Shown piece by piece: positions 6,026-12,923 of a stretch of 15,055 nucleotides of DNA; the stretch's first letter is position 1, and each line of letters starts with the position of its first letter. Source of the DNA: Treponema sp. (lineage in GTDB: Bacteria; Spirochaetota; Spirochaetia; Treponematales; Breznakiellaceae); assembly GCA_031281925.1 (NCBI GenBank), contig JAITES010000207.1, positions 1-15,055 of the forward strand. The letters run 5' to 3'. The notes under the pieces are model-generated. The model did not search any database. It saw only the letters and a list, made by a program, of their open reading frames with translations, and was not told where the DNA came from. The translations under genes and the position numbers were made by a program.

Positions 6026-7939
6026 CTATATCCGCCTGAACAGTTTGTGTATCTCCCTGGCGTAGAGGACTGCGATTCGGTGGCGGAGGAGTTCCCCTTT
6101 GGCGGAAAGTTCCCTGCCCTGTTCAAAAGGCTTTGCCAGCAGCCTGAATTTAAAGATCCGCTCATGGGGCTTAAAGCCTGTCTTTGGGCCCACCAGGGCG
6201 GCAAGATCGTTGGCGATGAGTTCGTTTATTTCAGGCTGCTGCAGCAGGAGTTCATAGTCTACGATAGGGATATTGTTCTCTTCGGCAAAGGACATAAGAT
6301 CCTCCTGCACCGGTACAATCAGTGCGGCAAGGTATTTTTGATCCTGCCCCACTACGGCGCAGTGCAGTATGTGTTCGCTTTCCCGGATTTTCATTTCGAT
6401 GGGAACAGGTTCCACATTCTCACCTCCCCGGAGCACGATTGTATCCTTGGCCCGGCCTGTTATCCGCAGTTCATTGTCATGGGTCTTCATACCGATGTCG
6501 CCGGTATTCAGCCAGCCCTCGGGGGAGAGAACCGCGGCGGTAAGTTCAGGCTTTTTGTAGTAGCCCTTCATCACCTGTCCGCCGCGGACAAAGATGATGC
6601 CGTTCCGTCCCGGCGGCAGGGCCTTGCCATCGCCGTCCCGAATCTCCGCCTCGGTGTTGAGCAGCACCTGGCCGATGGTACCCCGGCGGCTTTTGCGGAA
6701 CTGGCGTACCGAAACGATGGGAGCCGTCTCGGTTAAACCGTAGGCTTCCTGAAGCCTGATCCCCAGGCCGTTGAAAAAGTGATCCGTCCTGGCCTGGAGG
6801 CTGCCTCCCCCCGAGAGGCCCGACTTAAAACGTCCCCCCAGCCTCCGTTTGACCCGCCGGTATATGAAAACGGCGGCAATGCCGCGGACAGGCAAGAGCA
6901 GGATCCAGGGAAAAAAACCGATGATTGAATCCAGGGGCCGGATGCGGGCGTGGAAATTGGGAAGCAGGCCGAAGGTCTTGTCTTTGAAGTAGGTGTAGAG
7001 GATGCCCAGAGAGACTGCAAGGTTGAAGATCCTCATCTGCAGGGGCCCTTTTGCCCGGACATTCCTGTAGGTTCTCTCCATGATCGCCTCCCAGACCCTG
7101 GGAACGCTTGCCATCCAGTGAGGCCGGATCTCCCTGAAATCCGGCTCCAGTACCTGGGCAATGGGTTTTGAGTAGGCAATCCCGTTGGTAAAATAGATCG
7201 ACACGTATTCCATTTCCCTTTCGTAGACATGCCAGACCGGCAGTACGGAAAGCTGGATCTCTCCCTTCCGTGCGTCAAGGATCATCTCAAAGCCGGGGAG
7301 CTGGTGAAGGAAATTGCCGTGACTGAGCATAACTCCCTTGGGCTCACCGGTGGTGCCGGAGGTGAATATGATCGTTGCAAGATCTTCGGAAGAGCCTTTT
7401 TCCATTTCCGACTCAACTTCGCCGGGATGGAGTACCTGGTGTTTCTTCCCCAGGGCAATAAGACTGTGGTAATAGTAGACCGTGAGCCCCAGCTTTGAGG
7501 CGGCGTCTTCAGTGTCCCTCTCCACCGGATCAAAAGTTATAATGATCTTTATGGCCGGTAATTCCTGCCGCAGATCCAGAATCTTCTGAAGCTGCTTCTG
7601 GTTTTCCGCAAAGACAATTTCGCATCCGGTTATCCCCAGAATATAGCTGAGTTCCTGGGAGGTAATGTCGCAGCCCCGGGGCACATCCGCGGCTCCGATG
7701 GAAAGAACCCCGAAATCCGCGGGAAGCCACTCCTGGCGGTTATCGGAGATGATGCCGACAAGATCCCCCCGGCAACAGCCCAGATAGAAGAGGCCCCCGG
7801 CAACGTTACGAACTTCTTCATAAAGCCGGCTGTAGGTTTTAGACTTGAAACGTCCGTTCCGGTTCCTGGCAAACTGGGCGATGACTTCGGGTGATTCGCC
7901 TGCCCTGGCTCTCAGCATAAGAGGCAGTGTCTGTTCCAT
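6026..7939 (-). CDS. Long-chain fatty acid-CoA ligase (AMP-binding enzyme)
   Basis: This 637-residue enzyme activates a carboxylic acid with ATP to an acyl-adenylate and then forms the CoA thioester. The adenylation motifs are all present: IFTSGTTGEPKG (191-202, phosphate loop), AYGLTETAP (399-407), GWLNTGDIG (475-483) and ITGRAKDTIVLRGGENVEP (493-511). The length and the stretch between the phosphate loop and YGLTET, with its basic and hydrophobic insert around 340-370, fit the FAA1-like long-chain acyl-CoA synthetases rather than acetyl-CoA synthetase. It probably acts at the inner face of the membrane, on host or environmental fatty acids for phospholipid synthesis, as spirochaetes often depend on outside lipids (inference). 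It is the first gene of the unit with the lipoprotein and ABC-F genes. A TATAAT box lies 11 nt before the ATG and there is no clear ribosome-binding site. Confidence 0.93.
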   Translation of the reverse strand: MEQTLPLMLRARAGESPEVIAQFARNRNGRFKSKTYSRLYEEVRNVAGGLFYLGCCRGDLVGIISDNRQEWLPADFGVLSIGAADVPRGCDITSQELSYILGITGCEIVFAENQKQLQKILDLRQELPAIKIIITFDPVERDTEDAASKLGLTVYYYHSLIALGKKHQVLHPGEVESEMEKGSSEDLATIIFTSGTTGEPKGVMLSHGNFLHQLPGFEMILDARKGEIQLSVLPVWHVYEREMEYVSIYFTNGIAYSKPIAQVLEPDFREIRPHWMASVPRVWEAIMERTYRNVRAKGPLQMRIFNLAVSLGILYTYFKDKTFGLLPNFHARIRPLDSIIGFFPWILLLPVRGIAAVFIYRRVKRRLGGRFKSGLSGGGSLQARTDHFFNGLGIRLQEAYGLTETAPIVSVRQFRKSRRGTIGQVLLNTEAEIRDGDGKALPPGRNGIIFVRGGQVMKGYYKKPELTAAVLSPEGWLNTGDIGMKTHDNELRITGRAKDTIVLRGGENVEPVPIEMKIRESEHILHCAVVGQDQKYLAALIVPVQEDLMSFAEENNIPIVDYELLLQQPEINELIANDLAALVGPKTGFKPHERIFKFRLLAKPFEQGRELSAKGELLRHRIAVLYAREIHKLFRRI

Positions 7940-7950
7940 GATGACATTTT

Positions 7951-7973
7951 ATTATATAGTGTCATAATTGACA
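7951..7973 (-). promoter_or_regulatory. Promoter -10 and palindrome upstream of the acyl-CoA ligase
   Basis: On the minus strand a perfect TATAAT (7956-7951) lies 11 nt before the ligase ATG. Just upstream is TGTCAATTATGACA (7973-7960), with TGTCA and TGACA arms, in the spacer region where a repressor would compete with RNA polymerase. No good -35 is found at 17 nt; TTGTCA is present but only 12 nt away. A short leader of about 4 nt is implied. Confidence 0.4.
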
Positions 7974-8114
7974 AGCCCCGGCCGCGAAAACATGGCTTAC
8001 CGCAGGAGCCGGAACAAAAAATCTCTTCTACGTGCGGCAAAACAGGAGTAAATTTTGAACCGTAGTGTTATTTTCAAATGAAAATTATGACCCTGCAATA
8101 ATTTTTCAAAAAAC

Positions 8115-8143
8115 TTGACGGCAGGGACTTTTACTGCTATCTT
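8115..8143 (+). promoter_or_regulatory. Sigma-70-type promoter of the small RNA
   Basis: TTGACG (8115-8120), a 17-nt spacer and TATCTT (8138-8143) match the housekeeping consensus at the ideal spacing. It points on the plus strand into the stretch that ends in a strong terminator. The predicted start is near A8150. Confidence 0.6.
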
Positions 8144-8149
8144 GAAGGT

Positions 8150-8285
8150 ATACTGATGATGCAGATGTGCACGGAAACTTGTTTCTGACTGCTAATCTGG
8201 CAGCAAGCGTGATTCGTTCTGTTTGCTGTATATCATTCAGCGCCTCCCGGGTTTCCTTACCTCCTTTTCCCGGGAGGTTTTTTTT
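8150..8285 (+). ncRNA. Putative independently transcribed small RNA with anti-Shine-Dalgarno loop
   Basis: The stretch has its own promoter at one end and an intrinsic terminator at the other, about 135 nt apart, with no convincing protein gene. It folds well by eye. GATGATGCAG (8155-8164) pairs with CTGT (8226-8229) and ATCATT (8232-8237), closing the 5' domain. CACG (8170-8173) pairs with CGTG (8208-8211) and encloses two hairpins: GAAA-CTTG-TTTC (8174-8185), with a CUUG tetraloop, and CTGC/GCAG (8189-8192 with 8200-8203). The terminator loop contains ACCTCCTTT (8259-8267), equal to the anti-Shine-Dalgarno tail of bacterial 16S rRNA, so it could bind ribosome-binding sites of mRNAs. It does not resemble 6S, SRP RNA, tmRNA or RNase P RNA. 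It converges on the histidine kinase gene and is divergent from the ligase gene. A ten-codon ORF (ATG at 8155) overlaps its 5' end, but its Shine-Dalgarno would lie upstream of the transcript start. Confidence 0.6.
8243..8285 (+). terminator. Strong intrinsic terminator of the small RNA
   Basis: CCTCCCGGG (8243-8251) and CCCGGGAGG (8269-8277) form a perfect 9-bp GC-rich stem with a 17-nt loop, followed directly by eight T residues (8278-8285). The T run lies on the plus-strand side only, so it ends plus-strand transcripts and does not serve the histidine kinase gene on the minus strand. An alternative hairpin, ACCTCC (8259-8264) with GGAGGT (8273-8278), is possible. Confidence 0.85.
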
Positions 8286-8300
8286 ATGTGCAGGCGGTTC

Positions 8301-11048
8301 TCAATCGGCAAGCAGGTACTTCCGCAGCTTTTGGAGGACTTCCTCCAGATTGAGGGGCTTGCCCACATGATCATTCATTCCCGCGGCAAGGCATTTTTCA
8401 ATATCCTCCCGAAACACATTGGCGGTCATGGCGATTATTGGGATCCGTTTCGGGAATTCCGCCCGGCGGGCGGCTTCAAGGGCGCGAATTTGACGGGTGG
8501 CTTCGTAGCCGTCCATTTCGGGCATCTGTATGTCCATGAGGATGAGATCGTATTGACCGGGAGCTTCGCTGAACATTTTTAGGGCTTCGACACCGTTTTC
8601 CGCACAGTTAACAATGAGCCCCGTGGGCTCCAGCAGGGCCTGCACAATTTCACGGTTGATCTCCACATCCTCCGCCAGAAGCAGCTGCCTCCCCGGGAAG
8701 GAATCCGCCGTCTCAAGTTTAACCCCTTCGCGGCCTGTCAGGCTGCCTGAGCCCAGACATTCATTTATAAGATCCGCAATGGAGGAAGGGAAAAGGGGCT
8801 TGAACAAAAATTTGTCAACCCCGGCGGCTCTGGCCTCATTCTCTATAGAATTTAAATCCGCGGCGGAAATCATCACAACCACGGGCTTGCCTGCACGAGA
8901 GTCATTTTTCTCGGCTCCCTCCCTTATCCGCCGGACCAGTTCCACCCCTCCCATGCCGGGCATTTTCCAGTCCACAAAGTAAAGATCGTAGGAACCTTTG
9001 CTTGCAATCATGGAAATCGCTTCTTTACCGCCCGGGGCAAGGTCGCAGGAAAACCCGAAGCGGCCCGAGATCTCCCTAAAGTAGTCGAGGGTAACTTTTT
9101 CATCATCCACCGCCAGAACCCGGATGTTTTTCCAGTTTATCCCCGGATTAAGATACGCCGGCGGCGCGTCACGGCCCTTATGCACCTTTGCGGTAAAAGT
9201 AAAGGTGGAACCCTTTCCTAGTTCCGATTTGATCCAGATCTCACCGCCCATCATTTCCACAATGCGCTTGGAAATGGCCAGACCCAGACCGGTGCCCCCG
9301 TAGGTGCGGGAGGTGCTGGAATCGGCCTGCTGGAAGGAAGCGAAGAGATAGCTCTGCTGTTCCGCGCTTATCCCGATACCCGTATCGGTCACTTCGATTT
9401 GCAGGACGCAGATCCCTTCCCCCGCGGGAACGGGTTCTTTTGCCCCTTCTTCTATCAGGCGGGCCCTGAGGAATATGTTGCCTTCTTCGGGAGTAAATTT
9501 TACGGCATTGCTTAAAAGGTTGGTGATCACCTGTGCCAGCCGCTGATCATCGCCCAGGAGGAAACGGGGTATGTGCCGGTCGATGTCAACAGTAAAATGC
9601 TGGCGTTTTTCATCCACCCGGAAGGTTATAACATTTACCACCCGCTGAAGCATTTTTTCAAAATTAAATTCCGCAAGAGAAAGTTCCAGCTTGTTTGCCT
9701 CAATCTTGGATATATCCAGAATATCGTTGATCACTCCCAGAAGATGGGTGGAGGCGTCTTCTATTTTGTTGAAACAGTAATCCTTTCGTTCCGTTTCCTG
9801 CGCGGATTTGCCGATAGCGGTCATCCCGATAATGGCGTTCATGGGGGTGCGGATCTCGTGGCTCATGTTGGCAAGGAAGTTACTCTTTGCCCTGGTGCTG
9901 GAGAGAGCCTCCTCCTCGGCCTTAATCAGATTCTGGATCCGCTCGTAGCGGAGGATGGCGTTAACCATGAGGAGCCCCGCGGAACGGAGTATACTCTCCT
10001 CCTCCCCGGAAAATTCCCGCTCATCATGGATATCATCAAAACTGACAAAGCCCCAGAAACGATCCCTCAAAAACATGGGGATTACCAGAAGGGACTTGAT
10101 TTTATAGGGCTCAAGGAGAATTTTTTCTATACCCTGCTGGCTACGGATAGGCCCGTTGATGGAACGGCCCGAGGAAAGGATGCCTTCCCAGTTTGGAAAC
10201 GTATCGTGGTAGGCGAATTCCATGAAGCTCTCCTGGTGGCTTTTGTCGTCCGCGATCCAGGTGTAGATCTGCCTATAGTATACACACCCCTCCCGTCTGT
10301 CATTCTTCCAGATATTCACCCGGTCGATGTCCAGGCAAAGGCCTATCATTTCTATGCTTTTTCGCAGGGCCTCTTCGGGGACTTCCTCGTCGGTAGAGAG
10401 GAGAATTGCAGCGGCGCTGTTGACCGTCTGAAGCAGCTTTTCCCGGTACAGGAGTTTTTCGGCGGCACTGTCGGCTTTCTTTTTCTCGGCGAGAAAAATC
10501 CTGTTCTGGAACAGGATGACACAACCGACAAAAAAACCGGCCACGATGAACGACTGAATATTATCCAGGGTCTGGTAGGACGGGGAAAGAGTAGTTACCA
10601 GATTGGGAAAATAAAGGGCAAGAAAATAACAGAAGACTACCCAGAGGATGTGGGTGACCAGGAGCACTACCCGGGTAAGGCCCCGGGAAAGAAAAATGAT
10701 AGCCGTGATGCTGAGGACAAAAAAGGCTGCCATACCGCTGTCCGCGCCGCCCAGAAAAAGAAGGGCTATGGGGAACAGGATGTCCGATAGCATGATGAGT
10801 ATGACCCAGGTGATAAAGGCATACAGCCGGAACCGGTTGCCAAAGTAGAAAATAAGGACAACCGAAAGGCTGATTCCTATCATGATAAGGATCATTTCCC
10901 GGCTTGAACCCATTGCAATGCGGCTGAGCGTGGCGATAATGGTTGCCGCCAGTCCCACAAAACAAACCATGTTTATCATCCGCGCATCCAGGGGCAATGC
11001 TTCGGAACTCACATAACGATGTATAAAGCTTTTGAGTTTCTTTATCAT
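8301..11048 (-). CDS. Membrane-bound hybrid sensor histidine kinase with GAF-like and two receiver domains
   Basis: The 915-residue protein starts with about six hydrophobic helices (residues 27-182), then a coiled linker. A GAF-like domain follows (about 200-370; VNIWKND, LLVIPM and FWGFVSFDD are typical). The kinase core has the phospho-accepting histidine in NMSHEIRTPMN (H397), the N box around N514, DTGIGI (555-560) and GGTGLGL (584-590). Two receivers follow: the first with VDDE (647-650), phosphate-accepting D693 and K750; the second with AEDVEINR (792-799), D839 and K897. There is no C-terminal Hpt domain, so phosphotransfer to DNA-binding partners would need a separate protein. The signal sensed is unknown. 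AGGAAGAG just before the ATG supports the start. It stands alone, 62 bp after a 39-codon gene, and its 3' end faces the small RNA. Confidence 0.95.
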   Translation of the reverse strand: MIKKLKSFIHRYVSSEALPLDARMINMVCFVGLAATIIATLSRIAMGSSREMILIMIGISLSVVLIFYFGNRFRLYAFITWVILIMLSDILFPIALLFLGGADSGMAAFFVLSITAIIFLSRGLTRVVLLVTHILWVVFCYFLALYFPNLVTTLSPSYQTLDNIQSFIVAGFFVGCVILFQNRIFLAEKKKADSAAEKLLYREKLLQTVNSAAAILLSTDEEVPEEALRKSIEMIGLCLDIDRVNIWKNDRREGCVYYRQIYTWIADDKSHQESFMEFAYHDTFPNWEGILSSGRSINGPIRSQQGIEKILLEPYKIKSLLVIPMFLRDRFWGFVSFDDIHDEREFSGEEESILRSAGLLMVNAILRYERIQNLIKAEEEALSSTRAKSNFLANMSHEIRTPMNAIIGMTAIGKSAQETERKDYCFNKIEDASTHLLGVINDILDISKIEANKLELSLAEFNFEKMLQRVVNVITFRVDEKRQHFTVDIDRHIPRFLLGDDQRLAQVITNLLSNAVKFTPEEGNIFLRARLIEEGAKEPVPAGEGICVLQIEVTDTGIGISAEQQSYLFASFQQADSSTSRTYGGTGLGLAISKRIVEMMGGEIWIKSELGKGSTFTFTAKVHKGRDAPPAYLNPGINWKNIRVLAVDDEKVTLDYFREISGRFGFSCDLAPGGKEAISMIASKGSYDLYFVDWKMPGMGGVELVRRIREGAEKNDSRAGKPVVVMISAADLNSIENEARAAGVDKFLFKPLFPSSIADLINECLGSGSLTGREGVKLETADSFPGRQLLLAEDVEINREIVQALLEPTGLIVNCAENGVEALKMFSEAPGQYDLILMDIQMPEMDGYEATRQIRALEAARRAEFPKRIPIIAMTANVFREDIEKCLAAGMNDHVGKPLNLEEVLQKLRKYLLAD

Positions 11049-11110
11049 TCTCTTCCTTTGGGTGAGATTAGTATAAGTATGAAGAAAAATGTGATTGCTG
11101 CCCTCATTCT

Positions 11111-11230
11111 CTATGAATTGGGAATGTTTGTATCCTTCCCCTTATTCTGCTTCTTCTCTTTGCGTTTTTCTTTAAGAGTTTTTTGAGGGGCTTTCTTCTG
11201 TTCTTTCTTGTGCGTTATACGTTCAGCCAT
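11111..11230 (-). CDS. Small lysine-rich basic protein (39 residues)
   Basis: An ATG at 11230-11228 opens 39 codons ending in TAG at 11113-11111. A clean AAGGAG (11242-11237) sits 6 nt upstream, the best ribosome-binding site in this part of the window. The peptide is almost entirely hydrophilic and strongly basic (HKKEQKKAPQKTLKEKRKEK in its centre, residues 7-26). I recall similar short KTLKEKR-type proteins as conserved hypotheticals in several bacterial groups, but no function. Nucleic-acid or ribosome binding is a guess from charge only. It lies between mazG (157 bp upstream) and the histidine kinase (62 bp downstream), on the same strand. The plus strand here has no credible start site. 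Confidence 0.65.
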   Translation of the reverse strand: MAERITHKKEQKKAPQKTLKEKRKEKKQNKGKDTNIPNS

Positions 11231-11387
11231 ATTCATCTCCTTGCACTGCTACCCCGAATCTGCCGTTTTCCGGGCAGGCATAAAGGTAAGTATATCAGGG
11301 ATTGGCAGTTTGAATATGCCAAAACTCCTGTCTTTCATACATAAGTATGCAGCTTTATTCTGCGTTCTGCAAGCCTTCGGTAACATT

Positions 11388-12248
11388 TCAAAATGAGGCG
11401 CCTCGGCCTTTCGCCTCGTCCCAGAATTTATCCATGAGGGCAAGGTTCTCCCTCTTCATTTCCATGCCGGCTTCTTTCATCCGTTTTTCCACATGTTTGA
11501 AACGTTCGGTAAATTTGTTGTTGCTGCGCTGCAGGGCCACGGAGGGTTCGATCTTTACATAGCGGCAGAGGTTCACCACGGAAAAGAGGAGGTCGCCCAA
11601 TTCAGCTTCCGTCTCCGCTTCCGCGCCTGTTTCTCCGAGTTCCAGTTCCTTCTCCACTTCCTCAAGCTCTTCGCGGATCTTGGCGCATACTCCCTTTAGT
11701 TCCAAAAAGTCAAAACCGGCCTTTGCGGCCTTCTTCTGAAGTTTGTATGCACGATCCATGGGGGGAAGGCCTTTGGAAACTTCATCAAGGATCGAGTCCT
11801 TTGGCCTGCGGCCTTCCTGTTCAACCTTGATCCGTGCCCAGTTCCGCAATACTTCTTCGGAAGTAATTTCTGCGGAAGTAACTTCCGCGCCGCCCTGCGC
11901 CTTTGCTTCCCCGAACACATGGGGATGGCGGCGGATTAATTTTTCGCGCAAGTTATCCAGGACTTCGGCAACAGTAAAACTGTTTTCCTGTTCGTGCATG
12001 TAGGAAATCATGGTTACAAGCAGAAAAAGGTCGCCCAGTTCCTCCCTGATATGGACAGGATCGCCTTCATCAATGGCCTCGACACATTCGTAGGTTTCCT
12101 CGATAAGGTCTCCCCGCAGCGTCCCCGGGTTCTGTTCCCTGTCCCAGGGGCAGCCGCCGGGAGCGCGCAGACGCACTACCACATCGTAAAGGCTTTTGAA
12201 GGCTTCGCTGCAATCGCGCGGGGCCGATATAATTTCCGGGCCTGACAT
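11388..12248 (-). CDS. mazG: MazG nucleoside triphosphate pyrophosphohydrolase
   Basis: MazG hydrolyses (d)NTPs to monophosphate and pyrophosphate, clearing non-canonical or excess nucleotides in the cytoplasm. The first domain starts with LRAPGGCPWDREQ (27-39), then EETYE (50-54) and EELGD (69-73), the EExxE...ExxD magnesium site. The second domain has REELEEVE (192-199) and ELGDLLFSVVN (216-226). With 286 residues it is slightly longer than E. coli MazG (263). The frame is open far upstream, but the start at 12248 is chosen because AGGAG precedes it by 5 nt and earlier codons overlap pth. The insert AEVTSAEITSEE (121-132) after HPHVFGEAKAQGG contains a small tandem repeat. It begins 1 nt after the pth stop codon, so translation of the two genes is probably coupled. 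Confidence 0.95.
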   Translation of the reverse strand: MSGPEIISAPRDCSEAFKSLYDVVVRLRAPGGCPWDREQNPGTLRGDLIEETYECVEAIDEGDPVHIREELGDLFLLVTMISYMHEQENSFTVAEVLDNLREKLIRRHPHVFGEAKAQGGAEVTSAEITSEEVLRNWARIKVEQEGRRPKDSILDEVSKGLPPMDRAYKLQKKAAKAGFDFLELKGVCAKIREELEEVEKELELGETGAEAETEAELGDLLFSVVNLCRYVKIEPSVALQRSNNKFTERFKHVEKRMKEAGMEMKRENLALMDKFWDEAKGRGASF

Positions 12249-12249
12249 G

Positions 12250-12906
12250 TCAACTCCTTCCGGTTTCCGTTGTTTCGATTTTCTTCTTTTTCCATTCGGG
12301 AAGAAGGCTTTCGGGCCCTTTTGACAGCGATTCTGCCAGGGCGGCGGCCGCGGGCGGCAGTATCTCTGCCAGGACAGCCTCTTCCTCCCGGCTGAAGTCC
12401 GAGAGAACCCAGTCAAAGATGCCCCTGCCGCTTCCCTGGGGGCCCCCTTCACCGGGTTTTCTGTCGTCGGGCCGGCCTATGCCGATGCGGAGACGCCAGA
12501 AGTCCGCGGTGCCGAAGCAGGCCTTCATGGATCTAAGTCCGTTATGTCCCCCCAGGCCCCCGGAAAACTTGAAAGATACCGTTCCCAGAGGGAGTTCCAG
12601 TTCATCATGGACTACGATGATTGCTTCCGGTTTTATTTTGAAAAAAGAGGCGGCGGCAAACACAGATTCCCCGGAAAGGTTCATGAATGTTTCCGGCATA
12701 AGGAAGTGCAGTCTCGAAGCTGCGGAGAAACCTGTTTCCGCAGCAATACTGCTGCCGTCCAAAGCCGCATAGAGGCCCTTGTACTTCTTCTGCCATGCAA
12801 GCCGGGAGAAAAACGGCAGCTTTTCCGCCAGGAGGCGTCCGGCATTGTGGCGGTTCTTTTCGTATTCCCTGCCGGGGTTTCCCAGAAAGGCGGCAAGTTC
12901 TATCAT
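12250..12906 (-). CDS. pth: Peptidyl-tRNA hydrolase
   Basis: Pth frees tRNA from peptidyl-tRNAs that fall off the ribosome. The 218-residue protein carries the family residues: N10 in GNPGREYEKNRHNAG, catalytic H20, N76 in FMNLSGE, D101 in VHDELELP and N122 in GGHNGLRS. GIGRP (142-146) is the usual later motif. The C-terminus is about 20 residues longer than in E. coli Pth and is basic (WKKKKIETTETGRS). The start codon has only a weak upstream GGGG, so translation may depend on that of clpP, which ends 17 bp upstream. Its TGA is 1 nt from the mazG ATG, and the mazG ribosome-binding site lies inside the last codons of pth. Confidence 0.96.
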   Translation of the reverse strand: MIELAAFLGNPGREYEKNRHNAGRLLAEKLPFFSRLAWQKKYKGLYAALDGSSIAAETGFSAASRLHFLMPETFMNLSGESVFAAASFFKIKPEAIIVVHDELELPLGTVSFKFSGGLGGHNGLRSMKACFGTADFWRLRIGIGRPDDRKPGEGGPQGSGRGIFDWVLSDFSREEEAVLAEILPPAAAALAESLSKGPESLLPEWKKKKIETTETGRS

Positions 12907-12923
12907 GACCCCAGACCCAATGA

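Noticed and set aside
8167..8370. 67-codon plus-strand frame across the small RNA
   Set aside because: It starts at GTG without a ribosome-binding site and runs through a strong terminator into the kinase gene.
9573..10790. 405-codon open frame on the plus strand opposite the histidine kinase
   Set aside because: Antisense to well-defined kinase and GAF-like regions; no recognisable motif or ribosome-binding site.
11336..11349. CATACATAAGTATG palindrome downstream of mazG
   Set aside because: Arms of 5 bp and no T run; no clear role as a terminator or operator.
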